A stretch of 64,000 bases of DNA, taken from the NCBI GenBank assembly GCA_946480925.1, contig CAMLLU010000020.1:14643-78642 (forward strand), given 5' to 3'. The number at the start of each line of letters is the position of its first letter. Position 1 is the stretch's first letter. Source of the stretch: an uncultured Rivibacter sp. (GTDB lineage: Bacteria > Pseudomonadota > Gammaproteobacteria > Burkholderiales > Burkholderiaceae). The notes under the pieces are model-generated. The model made no database searches. It had not been told where the DNA came from and saw only the letters and a program-made list of their open reading frames with translations. Shown here piece after piece: positions 8,933 to 18,196 of this stretch. The position numbers and the translations under genes were made by a program.

Positions 8933-9793
8933 TCAGACGGCGCTGCGGTGGCGCTCGATGCAGGTGGCCAGCACCTCGTCGCCGCCGCGCTGCCACCAGT
9001 TCGCGACCGAGAAGATCTCCACCTCGCTGTAGCCCGCATAGCCTTGGGCCTCGACCCAGCCGCGAATGCGTGGGATGTCGATCACGCCGTCGCCCATCAT
9101 CCCGCGGTCGAGCAACAGGTCGCGGGTGGGCGTGAGCCAGTCGCACACATGGAAGGCCAGCAGCCGCTCGCGGCCGGCGCGCTCGATCTGCGCCTGCAGC
9201 TTCGGGTCCCACCACACGTGGTACACGTCCACGGCCACGCCCAGCGCGCCGGAACGGGCAGGGTCCAGTTCGTCGCACACGTCGAGGGCCTGTTCCAGCG
9301 TGTTGATGCAGGCGCGGTCGGCCGCATACATGGGGTGCAGCGGCTCGATGGCCAGCGGCATGCGGCGCTCGCGGGCCTGCTCCAGCAACTGGGCGATGCC
9401 GTCGCGTACCTGCTGGCGGGCACCGGCGATGTCCTTGTGCGCAGCCTGGCCGTTCAAGGCGCCGGGCAGCCCGCCCACCACGAGCACGAGGCAAGGCGCG
9501 CCCAGCTCGCACGCTTCGTCCAGGGCCCGAAGGTTGTCGTCGCGTGCGTCGGCGGCCGTGAACATGCCGCCGCGGCAATAGCCCGAGAGTTCCAGCTCGT
9601 GCGCCCGCAGCGTGCGGGCCGTGGCCTGCAGCCCGGCTGCGGCCACCTGGTCTCGCCAGGGGGAGACGGCCCGGATGCCGTGGCGCGCGCACGTGTCCAG
9701 GATCTCCAGCAGCGGCCATTCCTGGCCATGCTGCTGCCGCACGGTGGCCGTGTTGATCGACAGCCCGCGATGGTCTTGCGAGAAGTCGCGCAT
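8933..9793 (-). CDS. Sugar phosphate isomerase/epimerase family protein (TIM barrel)
   Basis: A 286-residue xylose-isomerase-like TIM-barrel protein. Probable divalent-metal ligands at the barrel mouth are the Glu in MPLAIEPLHPMY, the Asp in GVAVDVYHVWWDP, the His in LLAFHVCDW and the Glu in GYSEVEIFS, the usual four-ligand set of this superfamily (for example IolE and related epimerases or dehydratases). It is the last gene of a four-gene operon, 9 bp after the DUF993 gene. The context suggests a late step in breakdown of a polyol or sugar-acid type substrate, but the reaction is unknown. Confidence 0.9.
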   Translation of the reverse strand: MRDFSQDHRGLSINTATVRQQHGQEWPLLEILDTCARHGIRAVSPWRDQVAAAGLQATARTLRAHELELSGYCRGGMFTAADARDDNLRALDEACELGAPCLVLVVGGLPGALNGQAAHKDIAGARQQVRDGIAQLLEQARERRMPLAIEPLHPMYAADRACINTLEQALDVCDELDPARSGALGVAVDVYHVWWDPKLQAQIERAGRERLLAFHVCDWLTPTRDLLLDRGMMGDGVIDIPRIRGWVEAQGYAGYSEVEIFSVANWWQRGGDEVLATCIERHRSAV

Positions 9794-9802
9794 ATCGTGG
9801 CC

Positions 9803-10996
9803 TCAAGCCTCCATGCCGTGGAGCGCGAGCAGCGTCTTCATGCGGAGCACAGCGAGCTCGGGTTGCTCGAGCAGGTTCGCGGCATCGGCCAGGCGGAACA
9901 GCTCGCACAGGTGCTGCAGTGACCGGGTGCTCTGCTGGCCGCCCACCATGGTGAAGTGCGACTGGTGGCCGTTGAGCCAGGCCATGAATACCACGCCGGT
10001 CTTGTAGAAGCGCGTGGGCGCCTGGAAGATGTGGCGCGACAGCGGCACGGTGGGGCCGAGGATGGCGTGGAAGCTTTCCTCGTCGCCTTGCGCGAGTGCA
10101 CCCAGCGCGGCACTGGCAGCCGGGGCGATGGCGTCGAAGATGCCCAGCAGTGCATCGCTTTGGCCGTGCGTGGGTTCCGTGCCGTGGCCGTCGCCCGCAA
10201 TCAGCTCGGCGTAGTTGAAGTCGTCGCCCGTGTACATGCGCACGCCCGGCGGCAGGCGCCTGCGCATGGCGATTTCCTTGTTCTTGTCGAGCAGCGAGAT
10301 CTTGATGCCGTCGACCTTGCTCGCGTGTGCCGCGATGATGCCCAGCGCCGTGTCCATGGCTGCGTCCAAGTCGGCGCTGCCCCAGTAGCCGGCCAGTGCG
10401 GGGTCGAACATGTCGCCCAGCCAGTGCAGGACGACCGGCTGCCGCGCCTGCCGGAGGATGCGGTCGTACACGCACTCGTAGTCCGCCGGGCTACGCGCCA
10501 CGCGGGCCAGCGCGCGGCTGGCCATCACGATGAGCCTGCCGCCCAGCGCTTCTATGGCCTCCATCTGCTCTTCGTAGCCGCGGATCACGTCATCGACGGT
10601 GTTCACTGAGGCAAGGTCCAGATGGTCGGTGCCGCAGCCGCTGGCGACCAATGCTCCCGGCACGTCCTTCGCGGCGTCGAGAGAACGGCGGATGAGTTCC
10701 AAAGACGTGGGCCAGTCCAGCCCCATGCCGCGCTGCGCAGTGTCCATCGCCTCGGCCACGCCCAGCCCCAGCGACCAAAGCCGGCGGCGGTAGGCGACGG
10801 TGGTGTCCCAGTCGATGGCGCATTGCAGCCACGGGTCCACGCTGGCCAGCGGGTCGGCCACCACGTGGGCCGCCGAATACGCGATGCGGTTGAACTTCAC
10901 GCCGGGCGCGGGCCGGGCGGGCGCTCGGCCGCGCAGCGTGTAGCGCTCCAGCGTGCGGGCCGCGGTGGGCAGGGTGATCGCGATTGCGTGTGCCAT
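9803..10996 (-). CDS. DUF993 / dihydrodipicolinate-synthase-like family protein
   Basis: A 397-residue protein starting at MAHAIAITLPTAARTLERY. It shows the NAL-like pattern of this family: LDLASVNTVDDVIRGYEEQMEAIEALGGRLIVMASRALARVA, the barrel strand QPVVLHWLGDMFDP, and VDGIKISLLDKNKEIAMRRRLPPGVRMYTGDDFNY, where the Lys of GIKISL is a plausible Schiff-base lysine by analogy with DapA-type aldolases. The reaction is not known. It sits 11 bp after the Gfo/Idh/MocA gene and 9 bp before the isomerase gene, so the three are surely co-transcribed. The frame stays open far upstream, but that extension is the antisense of the dehydrogenase gene. Confidence 0.88.
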   Translation of the reverse strand: MAHAIAITLPTAARTLERYTLRGRAPARPAPGVKFNRIAYSAAHVVADPLASVDPWLQCAIDWDTTVAYRRRLWSLGLGVAEAMDTAQRGMGLDWPTSLELIRRSLDAAKDVPGALVASGCGTDHLDLASVNTVDDVIRGYEEQMEAIEALGGRLIVMASRALARVARSPADYECVYDRILRQARQPVVLHWLGDMFDPALAGYWGSADLDAAMDTALGIIAAHASKVDGIKISLLDKNKEIAMRRRLPPGVRMYTGDDFNYAELIAGDGHGTEPTHGQSDALLGIFDAIAPAASAALGALAQGDEESFHAILGPTVPLSRHIFQAPTRFYKTGVVFMAWLNGHQSHFTMVGGQQSTRSLQHLCELFRLADAANLLEQPELAVLRMKTLLALHGMEA

Positions 10997-11007
10997 CGTG
11001 GGCGGCC

Positions 11008-12171
11008 TCAGACTTCGAGCGCCGGCACGTCGACCCAGCGGCGTTGCTTCCACGATTCGAGCGCGGCCTCCACCAGCTGCACGCCCTTGGCGCCTTCGGG
11101 CAGCGTCCACTCGTACTGCGCGTTCTCGGCCACGTGGCGGATGAAGTGCTCCCACTGGATCTTGAAGCCGTTGTCGTAGGCCATCGTGTCCGGGATCTCC
11201 TGCCACTGGTCGAAGAAGTTCATCGTCTGCTTCTCGTCCGGATTCCACACGGGCCGCGGCGTGGCCACGCGCGACTGGGCACGGCAGCTCGAAAGGCCTG
11301 CGACTGCCGAGCCGTCCGTGCCGTCCACGTGGAAGGTCACCAGGTCGTCTCGCCGCACGCGGGTGGCCCAGCTCATGTTGAGCTGCGCGATCACCGGCTC
11401 GCCGCCGTGGCCCTTGAGCTCGCAGGTGGCATAGGCCGCGTCGTCGGCAGTGGCCGCATAGGGCTTGCCGCTTTCGTCCCACCGGCGGGGAATATGCGTC
11501 GCACCGATGCACGACACCGACTGCACCTCGCCGAACAGGTTGTCCAGCACGTAGCGCCAGTGGCACATCATGTCGAGGATCATCCCGCCGCCGTCTTCCT
11601 TGCGGTAGTTCCACGACGGGCGCTGGATGGGCTGCAGGTCGCCCTCGAACACCCAGTAGCCGAACTCGATGCGCACCGCCAGCATGCGGCCGAAGAAGCC
11701 GGCGCGCCGCAGCATGTCGAGCTTGCGCAGGCCAGGCAGGAAGAGCTTGTCCTGCACGGCGCCGTGCTTGATGCCGGCGCCCTGCGCGAGCCGTGCGATC
11801 TCGACGGCCTCGTTCAGGTTGGTGGCGATGGGCTTTTCGCAGTAGACGTGCTTGCCGGCGCGTATGGCCCTGGCCAGCAGCTGAGGCCGCATCTGGGTGG
11901 TGCCGGCGTCGAAGAACAACGTGTCGGCCGGGTTGGCCAGCGCCGCGTCGACGTCGGTACCCCAGCGTTCGACGCCGTGGGCCCTTGCCAGTGCCTCGAT
12001 CTTCTCGGCGTTGCGGCCGATGAGGATGGGGTCGGGCATCACGCGGTCGCCGTTGGCAAGCGCCACGCCGCCTTGCTTGCGGATCGCGACGATGGAGCGG
12101 ACGAGGTGCTGGTTCATGCCCATGCGTCCGGTGACGCCGTGCATGATGATTCCGAGTCGTTGGGTGGCCAT
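11008..12171 (-). CDS. Gfo/Idh/MocA family oxidoreductase
   Basis: A 387-residue NAD(P)-dependent dehydrogenase of the inositol 2-dehydrogenase/glucose-fructose oxidoreductase family. The N-terminal Rossmann strand is RLGIIMHGVTGRMGMNQHL, and the conserved AGKHVYCEKPIATNLNEA block carries the EKP motif whose Lys is catalytic in the family. The variant start GVTGRMG replaces the usual GxGxxA. The second domain contains GGGMILDMMCHWRYVLDNLFGEV, where the His is in the usual catalytic place. It is the second gene of the operon, 38 bp after the Bug receptor gene. The probable role is oxidation of a hydroxyl of an unknown polyol or sugar acid. Confidence 0.93.
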   Translation of the reverse strand: MATQRLGIIMHGVTGRMGMNQHLVRSIVAIRKQGGVALANGDRVMPDPILIGRNAEKIEALARAHGVERWGTDVDAALANPADTLFFDAGTTQMRPQLLARAIRAGKHVYCEKPIATNLNEAVEIARLAQGAGIKHGAVQDKLFLPGLRKLDMLRRAGFFGRMLAVRIEFGYWVFEGDLQPIQRPSWNYRKEDGGGMILDMMCHWRYVLDNLFGEVQSVSCIGATHIPRRWDESGKPYAATADDAAYATCELKGHGGEPVIAQLNMSWATRVRRDDLVTFHVDGTDGSAVAGLSSCRAQSRVATPRPVWNPDEKQTMNFFDQWQEIPDTMAYDNGFKIQWEHFIRHVAENAQYEWTLPEGAKGVQLVEAALESWKQRRWVDVPALEV

Positions 12172-12209
12172 GTGAGCGTGCAGGGGCTGGGTGGAAAGAT
12201 GACGGCGCG

Positions 12210-13193
12210 TCACTGCGCGGGGGCCAGGCCGGCCGCCTTCACGAGCTTCGCGTTCGATTCGATCTCGCTCTTGATGTAGGCGTCGAACTGCTGCGGTGGC
12301 AGCGTCCACGCGTCGGCGCCGAGCTTGGCGAAGCGCTCCTTGACCTCGGGCGAGGCGAGGGCCTTGACCACCTCTTCGTGCAGGCGATTCACGATGTCGC
12401 GCGGCGTCTTGGCCGGCGCCATCATCCCGATCCAGAAGTTGAACTCCGAGCCCGGCACGCCGGCTTCGGCGGTGGTGGGTACGTCGGGCAGGGCGCTGGC
12501 CCGCTTGGGCGAACCCACTGCGAGCGCGAGCAGCTGGCCGTCCTTGATGTGGCCGATCACCGGTGCAATGGGCGAGAAGTAGTAGTCCACGCGGCCGGCC
12601 ATCACCTCCGTCACGGCTTCGGCCGAACCCTTGAACGGGATGTTCGTGGCGTTGATGCCGGCGGCCATCTTGAACTTCTCGGCGTTCAGGTGCGTGGCGC
12701 TGCCCTGGCCGGCCGAAGCGAAGTTCAGCCCGCTGGGCTGGCTCTTGGCCAGGGCCAACAGGTCCTTCACCGACTTCACGTTCTTCGACGGCGAGATCAC
12801 CAGCACGTTGGGCGTGGTCGAGATCGGCGTCACGCCGGCGAAGTCGGCCACCGTGTCGAAGGGCAGCTTCGCGAAGGTGGAGGGGCTCACCGTGTGCGAC
12901 GACGAGTGGACCATGATCGTGTAGCCGTCCGGCGCTGCGGTGGCCACCGCGGCCTGGCCGATGGTGCCGCTGGCGCCGGCCCGGTTGTCCACCACCAGCT
13001 GCTGGCCCATGCTGGCTGCGAGCTTGTCGGTGATGGCGCGGGCAATGATGTCCGTCGTGCTGCCGGCCGCGAACGGCACGATCACGCGGATGGGCTTGTT
13101 GGGGTAGCCGTTGGCTTGGGCCGGTGCGGCCATGGGGGCGAGGGCGGTGAGGCAGGCGAGTGAAGCCAGGGCGAAGGCGCGGTGCAAGGCCAT
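12210..13193 (-). CDS. Tripartite tricarboxylate transporter substrate-binding protein (TctC/Bug family)
   Basis: A 327-residue periplasmic binding protein with a clear signal peptide cleaved near residue 27 (ends APAQA). Family marks are YPNKPIRVIVPFAAGSTTDIIAR at the mature N-terminus and AGASGTIGQAAVATAAPDGYTIMVHSSS. Such proteins bind carboxylates and related solutes for TctA/TctB permeases, but no tctAB genes are near, as is common in Burkholderiales. It is the first gene of the operon through 8933, and a perfect 8-bp inverted repeat lies 39 bp upstream of its start, which implies control by the TetR protein at 13376-14029. Confidence 0.95.
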   Translation of the reverse strand: MALHRAFALASLACLTALAPMAAPAQANGYPNKPIRVIVPFAAGSTTDIIARAITDKLAASMGQQLVVDNRAGASGTIGQAAVATAAPDGYTIMVHSSSHTVSPSTFAKLPFDTVADFAGVTPISTTPNVLVISPSKNVKSVKDLLALAKSQPSGLNFASAGQGSATHLNAEKFKMAAGINATNIPFKGSAEAVTEVMAGRVDYYFSPIAPVIGHIKDGQLLALAVGSPKRASALPDVPTTAEAGVPGSEFNFWIGMMAPAKTPRDIVNRLHEEVVKALASPEVKERFAKLGADAWTLPPQQFDAYIKSEIESNAKLVKAAGLAPAQ

Positions 13194-13231
13194 GGTGGGT
13201 GTCTCCTCGGTTGCGTGTCAGGGCACGGTTT

Positions 13232-13251
13232 AATTCACCGAATGGTGAATT
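13232..13251. promoter_or_regulatory. Probable TetR operator upstream of the catabolic operon
   Basis: A perfect inverted repeat: arm AATTCACC, spacer GAAT, arm GGTGAATT. It lies 39-58 nt upstream of the Bug gene start and just after the end of the tetR gene. A second copy with the same right arm is at 14041-14060 in front of tetR. Confidence 0.65.
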
Positions 13252-13375
13252 GATTCTAGGCAGCTGGGCAAACGAGCGTCAACCCGCGCGAGCCGTGTGC
13301 GGGCTGCGCGTTATCCCTGGCAAGCGAAAGCGGATGTGACTGCCAGGGCGTGTGTGGCGCGTATCGTGCGCGATG

Positions 13376-14029
13376 TCAGTCGCGCAGCAGGTAGCCGAGG
13401 ATGACGTCGGTGATGTGTGACAGGCGCTCGTTGCGCGCCTTGGGCGTCATCAGGTTGCGGCCGAACACGGCCGACAGCGTGTGCCTGTTGGAAAGATAGA
13501 AGTAGGCGAGCCCGGCGATCGAGATGTAGAGCTGCACCGGGTCCACGCCGCCGCGGAAGGTGCCTTCGAGGCGGCCACGCTCGAGGATCTCGCCCAGCGT
13601 CTGGATCAGCGGCGAGTTCATCTCGCGCACGCGCTGCGACTGCTCCAGGTGCTTGGCGCGGTGCAGGTTCTCGCTGTTGAGCAGCGTCAGGAACTCCGGG
13701 TGATCGAGGTAGTAGTTCCAGGTGAACTCGGTGAGCTTGCGCACCGCGTCGACGGGGCGCAGGTCGGCGAGGTGCAACTGTCGCTCGGCCTCGCGGATGT
13801 GCAGGTAGGCGTCTTCGAGCACCGCGAGGAAGAGGTCTTCCTTGTTGCCGAAGTAGTAGTAGATGAGCCGCTTGTTGACCCCCGCGCGCTCGGCGATGCG
13901 GTCCACCCGCGCGCCGCCCAGGCCATGTGCCGCGAACTCCTCGCTGGCCGCGGCCAGGATGGCCTGCTGCGAGCGGTCGGCGTCGCGCGAACGAGGCGCT
14001 TCCATGGCGGCGGAGGGGTTCTTGCTCAT
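13376..14029 (-). CDS. TetR/AcrR-family transcriptional regulator
   Basis: A 217-residue regulator. The N-terminal HTH spans about residues 20-65 (SQQAILAAASEEFAAHGLGGARVDRIAERAGVNKRLIYYYFGNKEDLFLAVL). The ligand-binding part is helical and contains FTWNYYLDHPEFLTLLNSENLHRAKHL, seen in TetR members near amino-acid or pyrimidine catabolic genes. It lies directly upstream of the Bug-Gfo-DUF993-isomerase operon on the same strand, and divergent from the thiamine-diphosphate enzyme at 14160. Matching inverted-repeat half sites before the operon and before its own gene suggest that it represses both and possibly the divergent gene. Confidence 0.93.
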   Translation of the reverse strand: MSKNPSAAMEAPRSRDADRSQQAILAAASEEFAAHGLGGARVDRIAERAGVNKRLIYYYFGNKEDLFLAVLEDAYLHIREAERQLHLADLRPVDAVRKLTEFTWNYYLDHPEFLTLLNSENLHRAKHLEQSQRVREMNSPLIQTLGEILERGRLEGTFRGGVDPVQLYISIAGLAYFYLSNRHTLSAVFGRNLMTPKARNERLSHITDVILGYLLRD

Positions 14030-14040
14030 GGCTGGCTGGA

Positions 14041-14060
14041 TGTTAACTATCTGGTGAATT
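14041..14060. promoter_or_regulatory. Second, weaker TetR operator candidate between tetR and the ThDP enzyme
   Basis: The right half GGTGAATT at 14053-14060 is identical to that of the perfect operator at 13232-13251. The left half keeps only some matches. It is 12-31 nt upstream of the tetR start and about 100 nt upstream of the divergent gene, fitting autoregulation. Confidence 0.45.
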
Positions 14061-14159
14061 GTGGCGCCGCTTTGACACCGCTTTGCGCCGGGGCGGCGAG
14101 CATCATCGCAATGAATGCCGCTTGATAATGGCTCGGATCTTCCAGCACGAGACCATACG

Positions 14160-15857
14160 ATGACTGCACGCCTAGCCGGCCATGCACTGGTGGAATGCCT
14201 GATCGAGCAGGGAATAGATACGGCCTTCGGCGTGCCCGGCGAGAGCTTTCTCGCGGTGCTCGACGGGTTTCATGAACACCGCGAGCGCATTCGCTTCATC
14301 GCGTGCCGGCAGGAAGGCGGGGCCGCCTTCATGGCCGAGGCCCAGGGCAAGCTCACCGGTCGACCCGGCATCTGCTTCGTGACCCGCGGCCCGGGCGCCA
14401 CCAACGCCAGCATCGGCCTGCACACCGCCTTTCAAGACAGCACGCCGATGGTCCTGTTCATCGGCCAGGTGGCCAGCGACCAGCGCGATCGCGAGGCGTT
14501 CCAGGAAGTGGACTACCGCCAGATGTTCGGCCCAGGCACGCTGGGTTTCGCCAAGTGGGTGGCCGAGGTGCACGACCCGCATCGCCTGCCTGAATACCTT
14601 GCGCGTGCCTTCCACACCGCCATGCAGGGCCGCCCCGGCCCGGTGGTGCTGGCGTTGCCCGAAGACATGCTCACGCAAGCCACGAGCGCCCCGGCACTGC
14701 CGCGGGTGGAGCCGGCCCAGGCCTGGCCCGCACCCGGTGCTCTGCGCGACCTGCGTGCCATGCTGGTGGAGGCGAAGCGCCCGTTCGTCATTGCCGGCGG
14801 CAGCGGCTGGACGGCTGAAAGCACCATGGCGCTTCAGCGCTTTGCCGAAAACTGGCAGCTGCCGGTGGGGTGCGCCTTCCGCTTCCAGGACACCTTCGAC
14901 AACCGCCACCCGCTGTATGCCGGCGACGTGGGCATCGGCATCAACCCGAAGCTGGCCGCGCGCATCAAGGAGGCCGATTTCATCATCGCCGTGGGCCCAC
15001 GGCTGGGCGAGATGACCACCAGCGGCTACACGCTGCTGGAGCCGCCGCGGCCGAAGCAGAAGCTCGCGCACGTCCACGCCGGCCCCGAGGAACTGGGCCG
15101 CGTCTACGCCGCCGACCTCATGCTGCTGGCCAGCATGGCCAATGCCGGCAAGGCGCTGGAGACGTTGACCGCACCGTCGCAGCTGCCCTGGAGCGAGTGG
15201 ACTGCCGCCGCCCATGCCGACTACGAAGCCAACCTCGTGCCCGCGCCCGTGGCGCCGCTCGACATGGCCGAGGTGGTGAAGGTGATGAGCCGCCTGGCGC
15301 CCGATGCCGTCTACACCAACGGCGCGGGCAACTACAGCGGCTGGCTGCACCGCTTCCACCAGTACCCCGGCTTGCAGCACCACGGCCGCACCCAGCTCGC
15401 CCCCACCAGCGGCGCCATGGGCTACGGCGTGCCGGCCGCCGTGGCGGCGAGCCTGCTGTGCCCGCAGCGCGTGGCGATCAACATCGCGGGCGACGGCGAC
15501 TTCCTCATGACGGGGCAGGAGCTGGCCACGGCCACCGGCTACGGCGCGGGCCGGCTCATCAGCGTGGTGGTGGACAACGGCACCTACGGCACCATCCGCA
15601 TGCACCAGGAACGCGAATACCCGGGCCGCGTGAGCGGCAGCGACCTGTTCAACCCTGACTTCGCGGCACTGGCCCGCGCCTATGGCTGGCGTGCCGACAC
15701 GCTCAGCCGCACCGAGCAGTTCGAGCCGGCCTTCAAGGCGGCGCTCGACAGCGGCAGGCCCACGCTGCTGCACCTGAAGCTCGATGCGGACGTGAGCACG
15801 AGCCGCACCACGCTGGCGGCGATCCGGGAATCGGCCAGGCAGCGCCTGGGCCGATAG
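14160..15857 (+). CDS. Thiamine pyrophosphate-binding protein (acetolactate synthase-like)
   Basis: A 565-residue member of the acetohydroxyacid synthase/benzoylformate decarboxylase superfamily. The N-terminal PYR domain has GIDTAFGVPGESFLAVLDG and the catalytic Glu in FIACRQEGGAAFMAEA. The C-terminal ThDP domain has the INIAGDGDFLMTGQELATATGYG signature (GDG followed by an aligned Asn in VVDNGTYGTIRMHQ). The start at 14160 was chosen because MTARLAGHALVECLIEQGID is the usual beginning; an ATG at 14115 would add 15 residues. No regulatory subunit gene is nearby, so it is more likely a catabolic decarboxylase, carboligase or hydrolase than the biosynthetic enzyme. It is divergent from tetR. 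Confidence 0.9.
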   Translation: MTARLAGHALVECLIEQGIDTAFGVPGESFLAVLDGFHEHRERIRFIACRQEGGAAFMAEAQGKLTGRPGICFVTRGPGATNASIGLHTAFQDSTPMVLFIGQVASDQRDREAFQEVDYRQMFGPGTLGFAKWVAEVHDPHRLPEYLARAFHTAMQGRPGPVVLALPEDMLTQATSAPALPRVEPAQAWPAPGALRDLRAMLVEAKRPFVIAGGSGWTAESTMALQRFAENWQLPVGCAFRFQDTFDNRHPLYAGDVGIGINPKLAARIKEADFIIAVGPRLGEMTTSGYTLLEPPRPKQKLAHVHAGPEELGRVYAADLMLLASMANAGKALETLTAPSQLPWSEWTAAAHADYEANLVPAPVAPLDMAEVVKVMSRLAPDAVYTNGAGNYSGWLHRFHQYPGLQHHGRTQLAPTSGAMGYGVPAAVAASLLCPQRVAINIAGDGDFLMTGQELATATGYGAGRLISVVVDNGTYGTIRMHQEREYPGRVSGSDLFNPDFAALARAYGWRADTLSRTEQFEPAFKAALDSGRPTLLHLKLDADVSTSRTTLAAIRESARQRLGR

Positions 15858-15931
15858 AAGCGGTACCCGGGAAGGCGTAGGTACAGCCACCTGCGGCGCT
15901 GGGCATTCGAGGCCACACGGATAATCCCGCG

Positions 15932-16672
15932 ATGTCCGCCAAGATCCTCTTCGGCTTCCATGCCGTCACCGTGCGCCTGAAAACGGCCCCGCAATCCATC
16001 GTCGAGCTCCATCTCGATGCCGAGCGACGCGACCAGCGCATGCGCCAGTTCGTCGAGCGGGCCAAGGAGGCCGGCGTGCGCCTCATCGAAAGCGACAACG
16101 AACGCCTGCACAAGCTGTGCGGCACGCACCGCCACCAGGGTGTGGTGGCCAAGGTGCTGCCGGTGCCGCAAGCCAAGTCGCTGGACGATCTGCTCGACGC
16201 GGTGGAAGGCCCGCCGCTGCTGCTGGTGCTCGACGGCGTGACCGACCCGCACAACCTGGGTGCCTGCCTGCGCGTGGCCGACGGAGCAGGGGCCCACGCG
16301 GTGATCGCGCCGAAGGACCACTCGGTGGGCATCAACGCTACCGTGGCCAAGGTGGCCAGCGGTGCAGCCGAGACGGTGCCTTACTTCATGGTGACCAACC
16401 TCGCGCGCACGCTCAACGAGTTGAAGGAACGCAACATCTGGATCGTCGGCACCACCGACGACGCGCCCGGCACGCTCTACCAGTCCGACCTCAAGAGCCC
16501 GACCGCGCTGGTGCTGGGCGCAGAAGGCACCGGCATGCGCCAGCTCACGCGCAAGACCTGCGATGCGCTGGTGAGCCTGCCCATGCTGGGTGCTGTGGAA
16601 AGCCTCAACGTCTCGGTGGCCAGCGGCATCTGCCTGTACGAGGCCGTGCGGCAGCGGCAAGCCGTGGCATGA
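15932..16672 (+). CDS. rlmB: 23S rRNA (guanosine-2'-O-)-methyltransferase RlmB
   Basis: A 246-residue SPOUT-class methyltransferase that by family methylates the 2'-O of G2251 in the 23S rRNA P-loop. The N-terminal substrate-binding domain (about 1-80) precedes the knotted catalytic domain with motif 1 [25 protein letters not shown], motif 2 [20 protein letters not shown] and motif 3 [22 protein letters not shown]. The start is well placed by [16 protein letters not shown]. Its stop overlaps the start of the sirtuin gene (ATGA), so the two are translationally coupled. Confidence 0.95.
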   Translation: MSAKILFGFHAVTVRLKTAPQSIVELHLDAERRDQRMRQFVERAKEAGVRLIESDNERLHKLCGTHRHQGVVAKVLPVPQAKSLDDLLDAVEGPPLLLVLDGVTDPHNLGACLRVADGAGAHAVIAPKDHSVGINATVAKVASGAAETVPYFMVTNLARTLNELKERNIWIVGTTDDAPGTLYQSDLKSPTALVLGAEGTGMRQLTRKTCDALVSLPMLGAVESLNVSVASGICLYEAVRQRQAVA

Positions 16673-17433
16673 ACGAAACCGAGCAGCAGGTACGTGACTG
16701 GCTGGCCCAGGCCGCGTCGATCTGCGTGCTCACCGGTGCGGGCATGTCGGCCGAAAGCGGCATCCCCACCTTCCGCGATGCGCTCATGGGCCTGTGGTCG
16801 CGCTTCGACCCGATGCAGCTCGCCTCCGAAGACGGCTTTCGCGCCAACCCGCAGCTCGTGTGGGACTGGTACGCGAGCCGCCGTGAAGGCGTGCGCGCGG
16901 CCCAGCCCAATGCCGGGCACCTGGCGCTGGCCGGTTTCCAGCGCCTCCACCCCGGTCGGTTGACCATCGCCACCCAGAACGTCGACGACCTGCACCAGCG
17001 CGCCGGCAGCCCGGGCGTGATCCGCCTGCACGGCGACATCCTCGAAGATCGCTGGTTCGGCCCGTGCCGTCGGCACCAGCAGCGCACCGAAAACGTCTGC
17101 GACCCCGCCTGGGCACAAGCGGGCAGCCCGCCGCGTTGCGCCGAGTGCGGCAACCTCGTGCGCCCGGGGGTGGTGTGGTTCGGCGAGATGCTGCCGTTCA
17201 CCGCGCTCCAAGCCGCTGAAGAGGCGGCGCGCGACTGTGAGCTCATGCTCGTGGTGGGCACGTCTGGTGCCGTCTACCCGGCTGCCGGCCTGGCGCACAC
17301 CGCGCGCCGTATCGGGGCTCGCGTGGTGGTACTCAACCCGCACGCCAGCGAGCTCGACGACGTGGCCCACGTCCGTTTGCAAGGCACCGCCGCCGTGCAT
17401 TTGCCAAGGCTCCTGCAAGCCCAGCCTGCCTGA
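16669..17433 (+). CDS. NAD-dependent protein deacylase, class III sirtuin (CobB type)
   Basis: A 254-residue sirtuin. The NAD-binding [15 protein letters not shown] motif is at about residue 23, the catalytic [13 protein letters not shown] and RLHGDI blocks follow, and the zinc ribbon uses Cys in FGPCRRH, ENVCDP and PRCAECGN. A Tyr and Arg in WYASRR (Y-x-x-R) match the pair that marks class III sirtuins preferring succinyl or malonyl lysine, so desuccinylase activity is likely in addition to deacetylation. It overlaps rlmB by 4 nt. How sure: very sure of the family, moderately sure of the acyl preference. Confidence 0.95.
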   Translation: MNETEQQVRDWLAQAASICVLTGAGMSAESGIPTFRDALMGLWSRFDPMQLASEDGFRANPQLVWDWYASRREGVRAAQPNAGHLALAGFQRLHPGRLTIATQNVDDLHQRAGSPGVIRLHGDILEDRWFGPCRRHQQRTENVCDPAWAQAGSPPRCAECGNLVRPGVVWFGEMLPFTALQAAEEAARDCELMLVVGTSGAVYPAAGLAHTARRIGARVVVLNPHASELDDVAHVRLQGTAAVHLPRLLQAQPA

Positions 17434-17519
17434 GTGCGGCACAGGGCCGACGCAGGCGCGCCGCTACACTGCGCCCAGCTTCCACGCCCCACGCGGGCAC
17501 TCATTTCAAGAGGCACACC

Positions 17520-18146
17520 ATGCCCGTCATCGACGTCCGGCATCCCCTGGTCAAGCACAAGGTCGGCCTGCTGCGCGAAGCCGACATCTCCACCAAGAAA
17601 TTCCGCGAACTCACCTCCGAAGTCGCACGCCTGTTGGCCTACGAGGCCACGGCCGACTTTCCGCTCGAGCGCGTGGAAGTCGAATGCTGGAGCGGCCCTA
17701 CGCAGGTGGACCGCATCAAGGGCAAGAAGGTCACCGTGGTGCCCATCCTGCGTGCCGGGCTGGGCATGCTCGACGGCGTGCTCGACATGATCCCGAGCGC
17801 CAAGGTCAGCGTCGTGGGCCTGTCGCGCGACCATGAAACGCTGCAGCCGGTGCACTACTTCGAAAACTTCGTCGGCCACCTCGACGAACGCACCGCGCTC
17901 ATCATCGACCCCATGCTCGCCACCGCCGGCTCCATGATCGCCACGGTGGACCTGCTCAAGCGCAAGGGCTGCACCGACATTCGCGCCCTCGTGCTGGTGG
18001 CCGCGCCCGAAGGTGTGAAGGCCCTGAACGACGCCCATCCCGACGTGCGCTGCTGGACGGCGGCCATCGACAGCCACCTCAACGAGCACGGCTACATCAT
18101 TCCCGGCCTGGGCGATGCAGGCGACAAGATCTTCGGCACCAAGTAG
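17520..18146 (+). CDS. upp: Uracil phosphoribosyltransferase
   Basis: Salvages uracil to UMP using PRPP. The 208-residue length and the blocks [68 protein letters not shown] (PRPP loop) and the C-terminal [30 protein letters not shown] are those of Upp. An AAGAGG-like ribosome site lies upstream of the start. It stands alone downstream of the sirtuin gene with an 86-bp gap. Confidence 0.98.
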   Translation: MPVIDVRHPLVKHKVGLLREADISTKKFRELTSEVARLLAYEATADFPLERVEVECWSGPTQVDRIKGKKVTVVPILRAGLGMLDGVLDMIPSAKVSVVGLSRDHETLQPVHYFENFVGHLDERTALIIDPMLATAGSMIATVDLLKRKGCTDIRALVLVAAPEGVKALNDAHPDVRCWTAAIDSHLNEHGYIIPGLGDAGDKIFGTK

Positions 18147-18196
18147 CCACCCACCGCACCCGTCGCACCCGTAATAGAACGAGGAAGAAAGACCCG

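Noticed and set aside
8933..15857. A myo-inositol (iol) operon
   Set aside because: The superfamilies overlap (IolG, IolE and IolD types), but iolB and iolC are absent and DUF993 is foreign to that pathway.
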